A DNA stretch of 25,616 bases from Isohypsibius dastychi (Eukaryota > Tardigrada > Eutardigrada > Parachela > Isohypsibiidae): the NCBI GenBank assembly GCA_034696485.1, contig JAQIWT010000261.1:1-25616 (forward strand), written 5' to 3'. Shown in pieces: positions 1 through 11,100 of this stretch. The translations under genes were made by a program, and so were the position numbers. Every line of letters begins with the position of its first letter. Within the stretch, counting starts at the first letter, position 1. The notes beneath the pieces were generated by a model. It searched no databases. It worked only from the letters and a program-made list of their open reading frames with translations, and was not told where the DNA came from.

Positions 1-500
1 GAAGCGTGTGACGAGAGTTTAACGAAACAGTGATTCAAATAAAGAGTTTTTCTAAGTTCTGGTAAAGGTCACCCCCCTGGACGCACAAAGGTCACCCCCC
101 CCCCTGGGGGGTTGTCAATCGATAGATTTTGACTTTTTTAGGCTCTGTGAAATTACACCTGGACGCCTGGGAATCAATTCGGCATTATCCTTCATTATTC
201 CTTCAAGTACAATATATAAGGGAGTCATCAGAACTATATTCATTATCTGATCGTTGAGATTTCTGGTGATGAGTTCATTTCTCAGAATCAAATATCAAAA
301 ATCAGATTGTTCATAAAAAAAAAATTGAATAAAGAAACGGGAAAGAAAAAGGAGCTTATTTCCATATTCATAAAAGTAGTGTTATGATATTAGCTATCAT
401 ATTCCTCGTTCTACTCTTTCATTTTTTTTCTCTCTTATTATTCTTTCCATATCATTTTCATCTTCTTTGCTTGTTAGTTTCAATCTATTCACCAACCTCG
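1..500. other. Gene-free left edge
   Basis: No coding exon could be supported here. The stretch holds a C10-T-G6 tract at 95-111 that is itself a short inverted repeat, a repeated CCTGGACGC word (67-75 and 159-167), and a long pyrimidine-rich, AT-rich segment from about 400 to 480. It could be promoter or intron sequence for the downstream gene; nothing decides this. Confidence 0.4.
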
Positions 501-511
501 TAGAATAAACC

Positions 512-751
512 GTGGCTTCTAAAAAGACTGCAAAATTTACGAGTGAACCGAATTCCACTTCTGATAGTTTGCCTGAGAAAGCTGCTGATAAAATGATCCG
601 TATGCACCAAGGGCTAAAACCAGAAATAGTCCCTGAAAATTTAAAAGTTAGTCAATATTGGGATTCTCAAAAAACCCGCGGATCAAGTACTGGTTCGTTC
701 AAATCCGTGGAAAAATTTATACCCCCACCACATGTAAATATCGGTTTCTAA
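512..751 (+). CDS. Doubtful open reading frame upstream of the transposase
   Basis: A 79-codon open stretch opening with GTG rather than ATG. The peptide is polar, Lys/Ser/Pro-rich and resembles no family I recognise. A possible splice acceptor (CTCGTAG, ending near 501) lies just upstream, so it could be an internal or 5' exon of the gene that continues at 944. Equally, it may be chance. There is no downstream splice donor that joins it in phase to the 944 exon that I could identify with confidence. Confidence 0.2.
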   Translation: MASKKTAKFTSEPNSTSDSLPEKAADKMIRMHQGLKPEIVPENLKVSQYWDSQKTRGSSTGSFKSVEKFIPPPHVNIGF

Positions 752-943
752 TTGAGTTGCATAAAAAGGGCTTTCAATTCCACATGAATTCCAAAGCCTC
801 TTACAAATGAAGGCTGTTTGAAGCTGCAAGCAATTTCACTGCATGTAAACTGGATTCAGATCTAAACGGCATTTGAAATCGACTGGGCATTGATTTTGCA
901 TTTTGGCAGATATCCGTTTTCTGTAATATTTAACGCTGCAGAT

Positions 944-3900
944 ATGTCGGCAGGCAAGCCTCGAATTTATGATGTGCCAGGTGAAGAAGCTTTGTTCCGA
1001 CAAAATGCCAAAGATATTTTTGAGTGCCTTGAATGTGGAAAAATCTATAAGTATCGAAGAACCATTAGGCCTCATGTTGGCGATCATATTAATCAACGTG
1101 CACAAAACATCGCGACGCTGTCTGGAATTATCAATGACACAGAGCTTGGTGAGTGTGAAATTAAATTTAATCGATACCAGACATAATAAATAGAAATTCA
1201 TCCAGTCATTATTATACTCGAAATTTAAATGAACAATCGATTAATAAAATGAGTTCGGTTGAATGGGTTTGTGTCAATTTTTTTGGTAGATCATAATCAG
1301 TCACCTGAAAACTCTTACTTTGAGATACCGGAAGATGTCAACGAAACTGACCAAATCCAAAAAATATTGCTACCAGTGCCACAAATTCCAGTTCAACCTG
1401 GAATTATCGAAACCTCGCAAACAAATCCTAGTGCTATTCTTGGCGTAATTCATCAGCAATTTGGATTGTCACAGCGTTGCCTTGAGGCTCTCGTAAAGCT
1501 GTCGAAGTTGCCCAATATGGACTGGTCACAAGTCACCATGAATGATATTTCTATGAGTGATCTCGTCTCTAATGTTGTGGAACACGCAATTTGTAAAGGT
1601 TGTAGAGCGATCGTGATGGAAAAAAACTGCCCACAACACGGGTGAGAGTAAATATTTTTTATAAATTCGCAAATCATAACACTTTTGATTCAGAGGTATC
1701 GCGGCGCCAATTGACACATTTACCACTGCATCTCTGGAAAAACAATTGAAACACATTGCGAACGGTAAAGCTGTACCCTTTCAAGCCAGTGTTAATGAAT
1801 TTGTAGTGCTTGAAGTTTATTTCGTTGTGGGATTGGCACTCTGCAATTAAACCTCTTCCTGCACAATATTTAATTATTTTTTTGCATGGCCGACAGGTAA
1901 AAAGTTCAATTTTTGGAATGAGGCGGAATTTCGGAAAGACGGGTACATTCGAGATACAACAGACAGTGATTTCCACAGAATCGTTATGAGAGCAATGCCA
2001 GTTTTGCCCCCAAACTGGAAAATACTCACGTTGACTTTAAATTCTGATGGCGTCGCAATGAAAAATGATGGTGGAAGTGCTTGGCCATTTTTTTTGACAA
2101 TCAATGAGCTCCCCAAATCACAGAGGTATATTGAAACAATACTCCAGCGCAGTATCAACCACTAATTAACTAAATTTGTATTTTTGTTAAGGTTTCTGTC
2201 AGGAAATATGCTAATTGCCGCTCTCTGGCAGTCTAAGCCTTCTCTGGTTGCGAGAATGAAGGAACAAGCTCATGACCTTGAGAAAACGGCACAAAAACCA
2301 CCCATCGATTTCATTCATCAGACGATTGTAGAAGACTGCGAGCCGATCAATCAACAAGGTCTATATCTCAATACTGCAGACGGTGGCTTTTACTGCAAAA
2401 TTTATGTGACCAAATTCATCGGAGACATTCCGGCCAAAGCAATGTTTCTAAATATGAAAAACCATAATGGAACATTTGGTTGTTGCTATTGTTTGGTATG
2501 CGGGAAGACGGTGGCCAGTGGTAATGGCACTTGTCACTGCTACGATATACCGATTGAGATGACCGCTGACGCAATCGAACCAGTTTTGCCCAGACAAAGA
2601 GACCAGGCGTTAATGGATCGCGATGCCCGTATTGCCATTCACCGAACAGAGACGGACGATAAGACGAAAATCGTAAACACTCTTGATTTTGTGCCTATTC
2701 AGTGGTTCAATTATTATGCTGCAGATTAACGGCATCAAAGGAAAGTCATCGCTTTGCATATTTTCCCGTATAAGTCTGCCCGATTCCATTTTAATCGACG
2801 AACTCAACTGCGTATTTCTCGGTGTAGTCAAGCGCGTGTTCGGGTTGTGGTTTGAAAAACCTGGCTTACCTTGCTATTTAAACAAAGCCGAGGTAAAAAT
2901 ACCAACATTCAGTACATTTCTAAATCAGTTTAACTTATTCAACGCATGAAATTTCAGCAAACTATTGTCAATTCAAGACTTTCTCGAGTACTCATCCCGA
3001 AACATATACGTAACTCGGTCGCCACGAACGGTGGACACAAAGTCCTGGAAAGGAAGTGAATACCGTATTTGGTTTTTTTATTACTCAGTTTTGGTACGAG
3101 ATATCATGCCCCAAGAATACTTCAGTCACTGGTCACTTCTTGTCCAAGCCATCTGTTTGTTGTCCTCCAATTCGATATCACCGGCGGATATCATCTACGC
3201 ACGTGCGCTCCTATATCAGTTTTGCGCAAACTACTAAGACCTTCATGGTAATCCTTAAAAAAAACAGCAGACTTTTTTGGACAAGAGTTACATTTTCTGC
3301 TTTTTAATTCTGTGGTCTCCAAGGAAAGGTTGGTTTTACAACCGATGTACCAAATTAGCCGTGAAACATTTTAGCGTAGTTTCTGTTCTCATTAGTCAGT
3401 TCAAGATATTGCCAGTAAGAAAATATAACTTTTATAACCTTTATTTGAATGTAGGTGAGAAAACCTATGGATTGAATGTGCATTATCTCATACATCTCGC
3501 GAGACGAGTTTAATGACACGGCGCACTTCCAGAATCATCTTTGTTTCCATATGAGTCGCGGAACAACTATCTGAAAAACCACTGCCATTCAACCCGAAAC
3601 GCATGCAAAAGCGTAATGAAGCAATTCCTGGCGAATCAGTATCTTTTAAACCACTCTTCAAACTTTGAGGTCATAACTGAACAGCGCTTTGTTGATATAA
3701 CAAAACGACGCAGGTAAAATGTTTTCAGAAAACTAAACATACACTTTGATTTTAAAACAGCTATTGCAGAGTCGGTCCGGCAAGATGCGGCACCGGTTGG
3801 CGATCATATGGCAGACCACTGAAAAATCCAGTCATTAATTTTATAGAAGCTCAAACTAGAATGCCGGCTTTCTGTCAAAACAATCATTCTTTTGACCTTT

Positions 3901-4337
3901 ACTCAAGAATAGAACTGGAAGGAAGCACAGTTTGGACTCCGGAATATGCCCGCCCAAAAATGCGTCAAGCCTGGTATTTCCTTGCCAAAAACAAAACAGA
4001 TTCGGACGAAAATATAGTGAAAGTGAATGCAATAATTCACTGCAAAGGCTGTGATGCAATTTATCTGGATGCCGACATCATTGGGGTTCAAACCTACCAA
4101 ACCGCGGCAACAACTATATCACACTTATTCATCGACAGCAGGTATTTACAATTTCTGACGCCCAGTAAACTGGCACCTGCGAACTTTCTGAAGATGCACA
4201 CTGATTGAATACTTTTCAGCGAATTCGAGAAAAGGATAATCAAAGCAGCTGATGTGTACCTCATCCCTGAGTTCTGCACCTTCATGGGCGACACGCGTAT
4301 TATTGGTGTTTGCCGACAATTAGAACTCAGCGATTGA
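944..4337 (+). pseudogene. Degenerate EnSpm/CACTA-type transposase gene with C2H2 finger
   Basis: Ten exons are supported by splice sites: 944-1148, 1290-1641, 1694-1764, 1897-2125, 2192-2672, 2725-2892, 2958-3247, 3455-3713, 3761-4141 and 4220-4337. Exon 1 encodes a C-X2-C-X12-H-X3-H finger. Later exons read like Tnp2-type (CACTA) DDE transposases: LNSDGV (first Asp), GDIPAKAMF followed by a CCYCLVCG cysteine cluster (second Asp), a degenerate IDELNCVFLGVVK block (family form has Met-His where Leu-Asn stands here), WKGSEYRIWFFYY (Glu), then GLNVHYLIHL and LFPYESRNNYL. Disabling marks are an in-frame TAA at 3235-3237, adjacent TAA and TGA at 3511-3516, and a phase mismatch between the exons ending at 2892 and starting at 2958. 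The frame is otherwise clean to TGA 4335-4337, so decay is recent or partial. A domesticated gene with a different splice pattern is the alternative. No terminal inverted repeats were identified. Confidence 0.6.
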
Positions 4338-4593
4338 TGGAAACTTGCAAGAGCCGGCTAGTTGACACCCTTTTGCAACTAATTTGTCAATTAAACTAGA
4401 CGTTTTATTCCCCTTTCAATCTGAAGTTGTTTTGAACTGTTCTGATCACAAGAGTATGCACGAATATCTAATCAAATTTGTTCACTCCCACAAGAACCTT
4501 CGCTGAAAAGTGAGTGAATCTGTGTTGATTCAGTTCCATGATTTTCGTTTGACTTCAGCTCAAATTAACTGATCGACAGTTTAACTTTACAAA
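4338..4593. other. Intergenic spacer between transposase and BEN-like gene
   Basis: No ORF or repeat of note. It must contain the promoter and 5' UTR of the gene starting at 4594; no convincing TATA box was recognised. Confidence 0.4.
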
Positions 4594-6215
4594 ATGTCTT
4601 CTCATCGCGTAATTATGTTCTTCAACGAGGATACTACGGTTCTTTCGGTCAATCCTGACTTCTGCGTTGGACTGAAAAAAGGCGATACACCTGTTGTCTA
4701 CCGGCATTATGTTGTGAATTTTGCAAAGGAGAAAGGAGTGTACGTCCCAGCTAAGATTGGGAAGCCGTATCATGGAATGGTGTTGGAGATCTTCAACGGT
4801 AAGCAACAGCAGTACCTGAATAATTATATTGTTCCGCTTTTTGTTGTCAGTTTTCCTTACTTGAATTTCAAAAATAGTCTTGAATACAACTGAATTTAAC
4901 TGCCCTCGAAACTCGCGCCGTTTTCGGTCTGATAAATCGCCATGCGTTGTTTATTATTTTGGGCAGTTTGTTTGCCGGAAGGTGTAAAAAACGATTGTAT
5001 GCAGACTGTTTCAGAGATTGTTCGGCTTGACGCAATAGCCACTGTTGCTACCGTTTTAACTTTTTTTCACCCCCAGGTTTGTCTGCCGTAGACGATGCTG
5101 CGGAAAAAGTCACCAACGCATATTACAGAGCGGCTTTGATCGCGCTCGGAAAATCGGAACATGCGAAGCAGCCAAATCAATCGGCAAGCTCATCTCACAA
5201 TCTTGATGCTTATACCATAAATTCATGACGTAATTTTATTCAAGACACCATCACAACCCGCTGAAAACGGTCCATCCGTTTTCGAGGTTCAAAGCATCCG
5301 ACTGGTAAGCGATTTAATTTTCCGACATCTGTGACCTTTAACACATGCATTCATTCATATTTCAAGGCTGTCGAAGCTCTTGCCCTCAAGCTGGATAATC
5401 AAGTGGAGCGGCTGGATGCTTTGATGACAGAGTTGAAAGGCGCTCATCAAAGCACTTTGGAAATACAGAACAATTATTTCTACTATTTGTATAGATCAGT
5501 TGACTTCGATTTTTATTTTCTGTATTTTTCAAAGACTCTCGAAGGAAACGTCCAGAATATTGCCGCTCCGTTGGGGGACTTGGAAATTCGGGTCGATGAG
5601 TTGGAAGGCCCAACGGTAGCAGGATTATTCCCAGAAAAGTCGACTAATGCCAAAATCAGCAAATTTATCGTAAGCTTTTACCTATCTGTGACTAGATCTA
5701 CGTTTGTCTAACTAGATATTTTTTCGCAAAAAGTTCTTCACATAACGTTCATTCTATTTACGGAATCATGTCTTCACGGGTCAAGTGCGATAGCAAGGGA
5801 TACAATCGCTGGACAATGGCTCTTCGTTACTGTATGCGGGAAATATTCACCAAAGGCGAACTCCAAACTAGCTGTCCCACTGGAAGCAATTCACCCGCTA
5901 ACCGGCCAGCGCTGGACGCCACCAAAACCCAGTTTGTCCGAGTTACGTTTTCCATTCGATCAACTAGCTGATTTCCTAGATTCAAACTTTGAAATCAATT
6001 TTTCTATGGTTCAGTTTCAGTTGGAATTTTTGAGCCAGTTTGTTGAAATAAGACTTGTTCTAACCTAGAAAGGACTGATCGAAATTACGGAGCGTCCTTT
6101 CGAAGCACTGCGCTGCGTGGCTCCACGCACTTTGGCATTCAACAACGCAGTAGCTTTCATCAGCAGATCTCATGCAACGTACAAAAACAAATTCGTGCGG
6201 AAGTTATCCTTGTGA
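4594..6215 (+). CDS. Coiled-coil BEN-domain-like protein
   Basis: Six exons join in phase to give 323 residues: 4594-4798, 5077-5183, 5245-5304, 5367-5669, 5786-5935 and 6069-6215. The ATG at 4594 opens the first exon (MSSHRVIMFFNED...). Residues about 1-70 form an unassigned N-terminal module resembling those before BEN domains. Residues about 125-215 have heptad-like Leu/Ile/Val spacing (VERLDALMTELKG, LEIRVDELEG), indicating a coiled coil. The last two exons (about 226-323) look like a BEN domain: YCMREIFTKGEL, SCPTG, RPALD. BEN proteins bind DNA or chromatin and usually repress transcription; nuclear action here is inferred. The second intron appears to use a GC donor (TCG|GCAAGC); with a GT donor the exon would run into TGA. 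The end converges on a Sec6 relic about 100 bases away. The BEN call is moderate; the gene structure is firmer. Confidence 0.6.
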
Positions 6216-6313
6216 TAAATTTGGAACATCGGAATAACACCAAAAACCGTACGACAATTCACATCGATTTCAGGTGAGGTCATCATTCCGAACCCAAAAA
6301 GCAAACCAATGCC

Positions 6314-6915
6314 TTAATAATAGTTCCAAATCACCATATGACGCACCAACTCACCAAGCCGATAAAAATCAAGATTTGGTGCAATAGACCAACAGATTGC
6401 AAGAGCGAGATATTCGAATAGAAGACTATCTATAAACACGATCCGAAAAATCGTATTGACACTTCGTTTCATCATTTCACCAGCCATCAAATCCAAAATC
6501 TTCGCGCCATCACCTTCCGATAAATCCCCGAAATCCAACTTCAAATCACCGCGAACATCCACTATTCTCGCAATTTTTTCAGCGCTGCAGTCAGGAAACT
6601 TTTTCACAAAAGTCATCTGCTCCAACTGCATCATATCTTTTGAACATATCGATAGCAGCAATTCTCAGAATCCCTCTGATATCTCATAGCTCGTTTTCAA
6701 GTCAATTTTCTCGGTGGTCTTTGGGAAATCAGAAACCGGTGGAATTGTCGAGCTTAAGTCAATGAGGACGGTCATATCTTCTCTGATTCTCGCAGCTGCT
6801 TCCACGCGTCCCCCCATGCTTCTGAAACGCTGGTTTCGATTAAGGATCACTCTGAAGATTACCAGATTATTTTCTAATGAGAAGTATCTTACTGCTGAAT
6901 ATAATAGAGGCGGTT
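6314..6915 (-). pseudogene. Sec6/EXOC3 3'-end relic
   Basis: This is a decayed copy of the last exon of the Sec6 gene at 23834-24257, including its acceptor (CTTCAG, near 6855) and probably a few bases of the preceding exon and donor (near 6895-6915). Shared peptide blocks include RVEAAARIR, MTFVKKFPDCSA and VRGDLKLDFGDL. It carries a nonsense TGA (a Cys codon in the intact copy) just before ELLL, an in-frame insertion of two codons, and loss of the rest of the gene. Past the shared block the relic stays open in another frame because it has A5 where the intact copy has A6. It converges on the BEN-like gene, exactly as a BEN relic converges on Sec6 at the right end of the window. Confidence 0.85.
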
Positions 6916-6943
6916 GTGCAAATTTTCCTAACTCGTGAGATTT

Positions 6944-6999
6944 TACTAACAGTCTAACTGGAAACCAAGTTGGAAACCAAAAAGGAACTTTGAATCAAT
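6944..6999 (+). repeat. 56-bp direct repeat, copy 1
   Basis: Identical over 56 bases to 7211-7266. Each copy contains the word TGGAAACCAA twice in slightly different contexts. The pair lies between the Sec6 relic and the receptor relic, so it marks the duplication junction. Confidence 0.9.
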
Positions 7000-7027
7000 T
7001 TCATCTGCTCGAGACGCAGATGAAATT
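6997..7027. repeat. Perfect 12-bp inverted repeat (hairpin)
   Basis: Arms AATTTCATCTGC (6997-7008) and GCAGATGAAATT (7016-7027) are perfectly complementary, with a 7-base loop. It begins at the right edge of the first 56-bp direct repeat. It could form a cruciform or RNA stem-loop; no function is shown. Confidence 0.8.
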
Positions 7028-7210
7028 TAGTGCAAAAACTCCACATCCTCAGACCTGAATTGTCTATCTTTCAGTCTTGACTTTACGCCCAACGAAGAAT
7101 CTAAGATCAAACGTAAACCAAACCGAATTCACCACAACTCCGTGCAAAAAATAACCGTCATTGACACTCATTTATAACTCATCACTAATAACTAACGGAC
7201 ACTCATACTC

Positions 7211-7266
7211 TACTAACAGTCTAACTGGAAACCAAGTTGGAAACCAAAAAGGAACTTTGAATCAAT
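7211..7266 (+). repeat. 56-bp direct repeat, copy 2
   Basis: Identical to 6944-6999, offset by 267 bases. The perfect match between copies, next to clearly diverged pseudogenes, suggests the repeat is younger than the gene duplication or has been homogenised. Confidence 0.9.
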
Positions 7267-7374
7267 ACTGCGCGCAAGTGAAATGTTCAAGTGGAACGGT
7301 TTAAAAACTCGGATTTGTTCATGGAACACGGGGTTTAATACTGTCATTGCTACTTGTTGGAAAAAAATTCAAAG

Positions 7375-7850
7375 CACGCCAGAATTATGTTCAAGGAACA
7401 GGGAAACCATTCGGCGATGGCTCCGACAAACTGTAGTTGTAACCAACGTCCACATCTCAAAGGCTAACTTTTTCGGCTCTGTGATATTTGTTCTAGGGGT
7501 TCCTGATCTGGAGTGAGGAACATGGATCCTTCGAACGCACGACCATTTGTCCGTACAATGGTCGGTTTCCATCAAAACAACAAAAATGCGGGTTTTCTGG
7601 TGAGGAATCGCATTGCTTAGATTGTACAAAACGTTTTAGACTCATCAGTTCTTAATTCAATACCCCTTTTCACAGTTCAATGTCGGGAGGGTGATCGGTC
7701 TAACTGCTGAGGTTGTAGCAATGACTGTTTTCATGCTGTTTTTTGGAGTATTGGGGTACCGGGAGGCTGTCTGACTGAAGCCCCTTCTGACAATTAGGAA
7801 ACGATTTTTTCTAAGGAGCAACTTCTCGAGACCTGAAAGATCGAAGGTCC
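7375..7850 (+). pseudogene. Natriuretic-receptor-like relic (juxtamembrane and membrane exons)
   Basis: This corresponds to about 17230-17750 of the intact receptor gene. It retains the end of exon 9 with a two-base insertion (GACAAACTGTAG against GACAAACTAG), an exon-10 block (IWSEEHGSFERTTICPYNG, then KCGFSGEE), an exon-11 block for the membrane helix (FNVGRVIGLTAEVVA...), and traces of exon 12. The donor after the membrane exon is GG instead of GT, so reading would end soon after GYREAV. All upstream ligand-binding exons are missing. Exons 10 and 11 remain open, so a short peptide could in principle be made, but a relic is the simpler reading. Confidence 0.85.
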
Positions 7851-8160
7851 GCTGGAAACTTGACGCGCAAGTATCCTGTTTTCTTAAAGTGCTGTCTGTG
7901 GAGCATCCGTGGGATACTAGTACTGTACTATACAGTCATACTAAAGTCGCTCATAACGGGGGAGGGGGGGGGGGCTTGAAAAATAAAAGGCCCAGACGCC
8001 TATGAGTAAAATGCAAAATGGTCGGTTGACTTAACTTACATTCCATTCCACTCATCACAACTTCGATTCCAAACATTTGCAAACAAAAGGAATTCGCTTT
8101 CTCTGTCAGCCTCAGCACCGCTCATTCCCTGTTATCAGATTCATCCTCCGTATTCCCAAA
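7851..8160. other. Spacer upstream of the BTB-kelch gene
   Basis: Contains a G11 tract at 7964-7974 and otherwise unremarkable AT-balanced sequence. It should include the promoter and 5' UTR of the gene starting at 8161; no clear TATA box was recognised. Confidence 0.4.
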
Positions 8161-11100
8161 ATGGACTGGCCTGCAAGGCTTGTGATCCAGGTGGATGGAA
8201 AGTCGTACATCAAGTTGTTCGACGTCGACGCTGTTGATTCCCAGAACAGCCTCCGGGAAAACTGGAAGATGACTGGGCAGGATCAGATTGACCAGATTAT
8301 TGTTCGCTGCGAACGAGAAGATGAAGATGCCATCGTCTGCAAGAAAAGCCATCTCATCCAAATAAGTGAATACTTTCGATCTTTTGTGGAACGCTGGAAC
8401 AGGAGTCAAGCAGACTCGACTCCTGAGATCAGGCTGGAGAATATTTCACTTGGCGTCTTCAGAAAGTGAGTTTGATTTGTTTCCTTGAATTCACACAGAA
8501 CTGCGTTCGAATCGGAGGTTTTTTTAGTTTAGTAGAGCTTGCGTCGACTGGATTGTTGGAAACTGGAGACCACAGTGGTCCTGCAGATCTCGTGGGTGCT
8601 GCAAATTTTCTCCAGATAAGAAGCCTCTCTGAGCGATTCTCTCAGCTGATTCGGAGCGAGGTTGACAATTGGAACAGCTCGTTTCTTATTTGGGCATATT
8701 TGACACCAGAGGAGTTCCACGGTTACATTGGCTTGCGCGAGGAAGTTGCTAGTTCTGTTAAGAGCAGATTCGAACATGTTCTCTCAACATGTTCCGAGCC
8801 GTTGATGGACATGTCTGGAAAACAGGTAGTCAGTCATCAGCCATCTTAATCCGATTCGCTATCAAAGTTTGTTTTTTGGTAGTGGTTGGAACTAGTCTCG
8901 GATCCCGAACTCTTCGTGGTCTCTGAAGATTTGCTTTTTCGAACCATTTGCCTTTGGGTTGCTGTTGATCCTTCGGAAAGGTCTGGTGAATTCGTCTCCA
9001 TTGCAAAGCATATCCGTGGTGGGTTTCTATCGGAAAAAGTTCTGGCTGAATTTCGGGATGGATCTTCGATACCGCCTGTTGTCCGGATGTTCGCCGAATG
9101 CGTCAACAATTCTTCGGAATCTCAACCACGTATGTAACCGTTTTCTTGAACCACCAAACTCCTTGAACTTGAACCACCAAACTCTTGAACCTATTGAGGT
9201 GCAGAAATCCCGTCTTCTTAAAGCCAACTTTTCCTGAACTGGTTCAGGATATCTCGGTTTGTGAATCATTTGGTTCGCGATACCCGAGAAACTTTCTTAA
9301 ACCTTCAGTCTTGTCCGATCCTAGTCGATTGCAAAGTTGCGGAATTACAAAAGGGTTTCTGAAATATTAGAGTGTCTGGAAAATTGAGCTTTAACAGAGC
9401 CGAAACCAGTAGACATGGGAACATTTGAGTTTTTCAGCATCGAAAGATTGCTTTTGCTCCGTAGTATTTACAGGAAGAGTTTTTGTAAGTCGGTAATGCA
9501 ACCGTGAAAAAAATGGAACTTGCTCAACTAAAATATATTACTTAAACTCTGACTCACGTACGCCATTACTTATAACTTCAACCAGGAACTAATTTAACCA
9601 TGATTTGAACTTAAAACTGTGACGACAACTTACGTAAACCATACTTTGAATTTAAAACTGTAACCAACTTTTACATAAACCATATTTTGAACTTGAAACT
9701 GTGACCACAACTTACGTAAACCATACTTTGAAAATAAAACTGTAACCAACTTTTACGTAAACCATATCTTGAACTTGAAACTGCGACCGCAACTTACATA
9801 AACCATGATTTGAATTTAATTCTGTGACCAAATTTTACGTCAAACATATTTTGAACTTGAAACTACGACCAGAACTCACGTTAACCATGATTTGAATTTA
9901 TAGCTACAGTATAACTTAAACTTCTGACCATCACTTAATCCATACACAAAATGGAGTTTCTCAACAGAGGTTTAAGAAGTCAGGCGGTTCAAGAAGACGG
10001 TTACATGTACAGTATACAGGTGTTGCTGTTCCTTATCTGAACACATGATGAGAACACTGTTGTTTTAGGAACAACCGACGTTATTGCATTTTTGACATTC
10101 TCTGGAGACATGAGCATGCCATCCAATCGTCGCGATGGGATGGTGTGTTTTGACCCATTCGCTCGGACTGCACGTTCAGTGTCTATCACCGGCAGATTCA
10201 ACGATTTCGGTTCTGTGGATCAAGTGTGCTGTGCATCTCCAGCCGGTATTGTTTACGTGTTCCGAGCTGTCTCGGTGGGTGCTATCGATCCATTCCGCGA
10301 CGAGGTTATTTCGGATGTTGCTGTACTGCCTTTTGCCAATGATTCAGAGGCATACGAAAGTAAGTAGGTTATTTTCTTGTAAAGTAAACTTGACCTGATC
10401 CACGTTTTTTTCCAGGGTCCGCAGTATATCTTGATGGGTCGATTTATCTGACTCATTCGTATAATGACATCATGATGCTGTTCAAAGTAGATTGTTCTGA
10501 AAAATATGCCAGCAGTGTAGTCGAGGTCGAACTCTCACAGCATCTTCGCCAGCTTGAGTATGCCATTCTGGCTGGACTTGCCGAAAAGATCCATTTGTTC
10601 AGTGATACGGATCATTACACCTATGACCCTAGCAATGCCATTCCGTCTGAGGCTTGGTCGGCTGCTCACCCTGTCACACCGCCCTTTGGAAGCAATCCTC
10701 AAAGCTGTTGCGTTGGACCAGATGGATTGATATATATCACAGGTAAAACCACATCTCAATCTTGGTGAGTTATTAACCTATATGCCATTATGTTCAGTGG
10801 AGGGACAGTGCAAGCTGTGGGTTTTCAACGATGCTACGTCGGAATTTCACACCACTGGTAAGATATGAATTCATTCATCATTAGAATAATTGAAACCCAG
10901 TGGTATAGAATATTTTGATCTCAGTTTGAAGAAACGATTTTTGAACCTCAGGGGGTCTGATAACTATTGCGCTTCAATCGGTTTCAGAATTCAGACGTCC
11001 ATGGATAGTTCAAATTTTGCTCGCTGAATAAAATGTTACAGAGTGTTTGAGCACAAATCATTACAAAACAATTTCTTTTTAGCCGACTGCCGTGAAATGC

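Noticed and set aside
890-943. Earlier start at 890 for the first transposase exon.
   Set aside because: It begins with TTG, not ATG; the first ATG in frame is at 944 and directly precedes the finger-containing segment.
5489-5534. A 46-base intron (GTATAG to AAAG) within the coiled-coil exon of the BEN-like gene.
   Set aside because: Removing it shifts the frame and leads to a stop; reading through keeps the heptad pattern.
8495-8530. GTTCGAATC resembling a tRNA T-loop.
   Set aside because: No acceptor stem or D- and anticodon arms can be formed around it, and it lies at an intron of the kelch gene.
9970-10019. A possible 50-base exon in the large kelch intron, open in one frame.
   Set aside because: Exon 3 (ending 9129, phase 1) joins directly to 10069 in phase and gives good protein; including the extra piece breaks the frame of the next exon.
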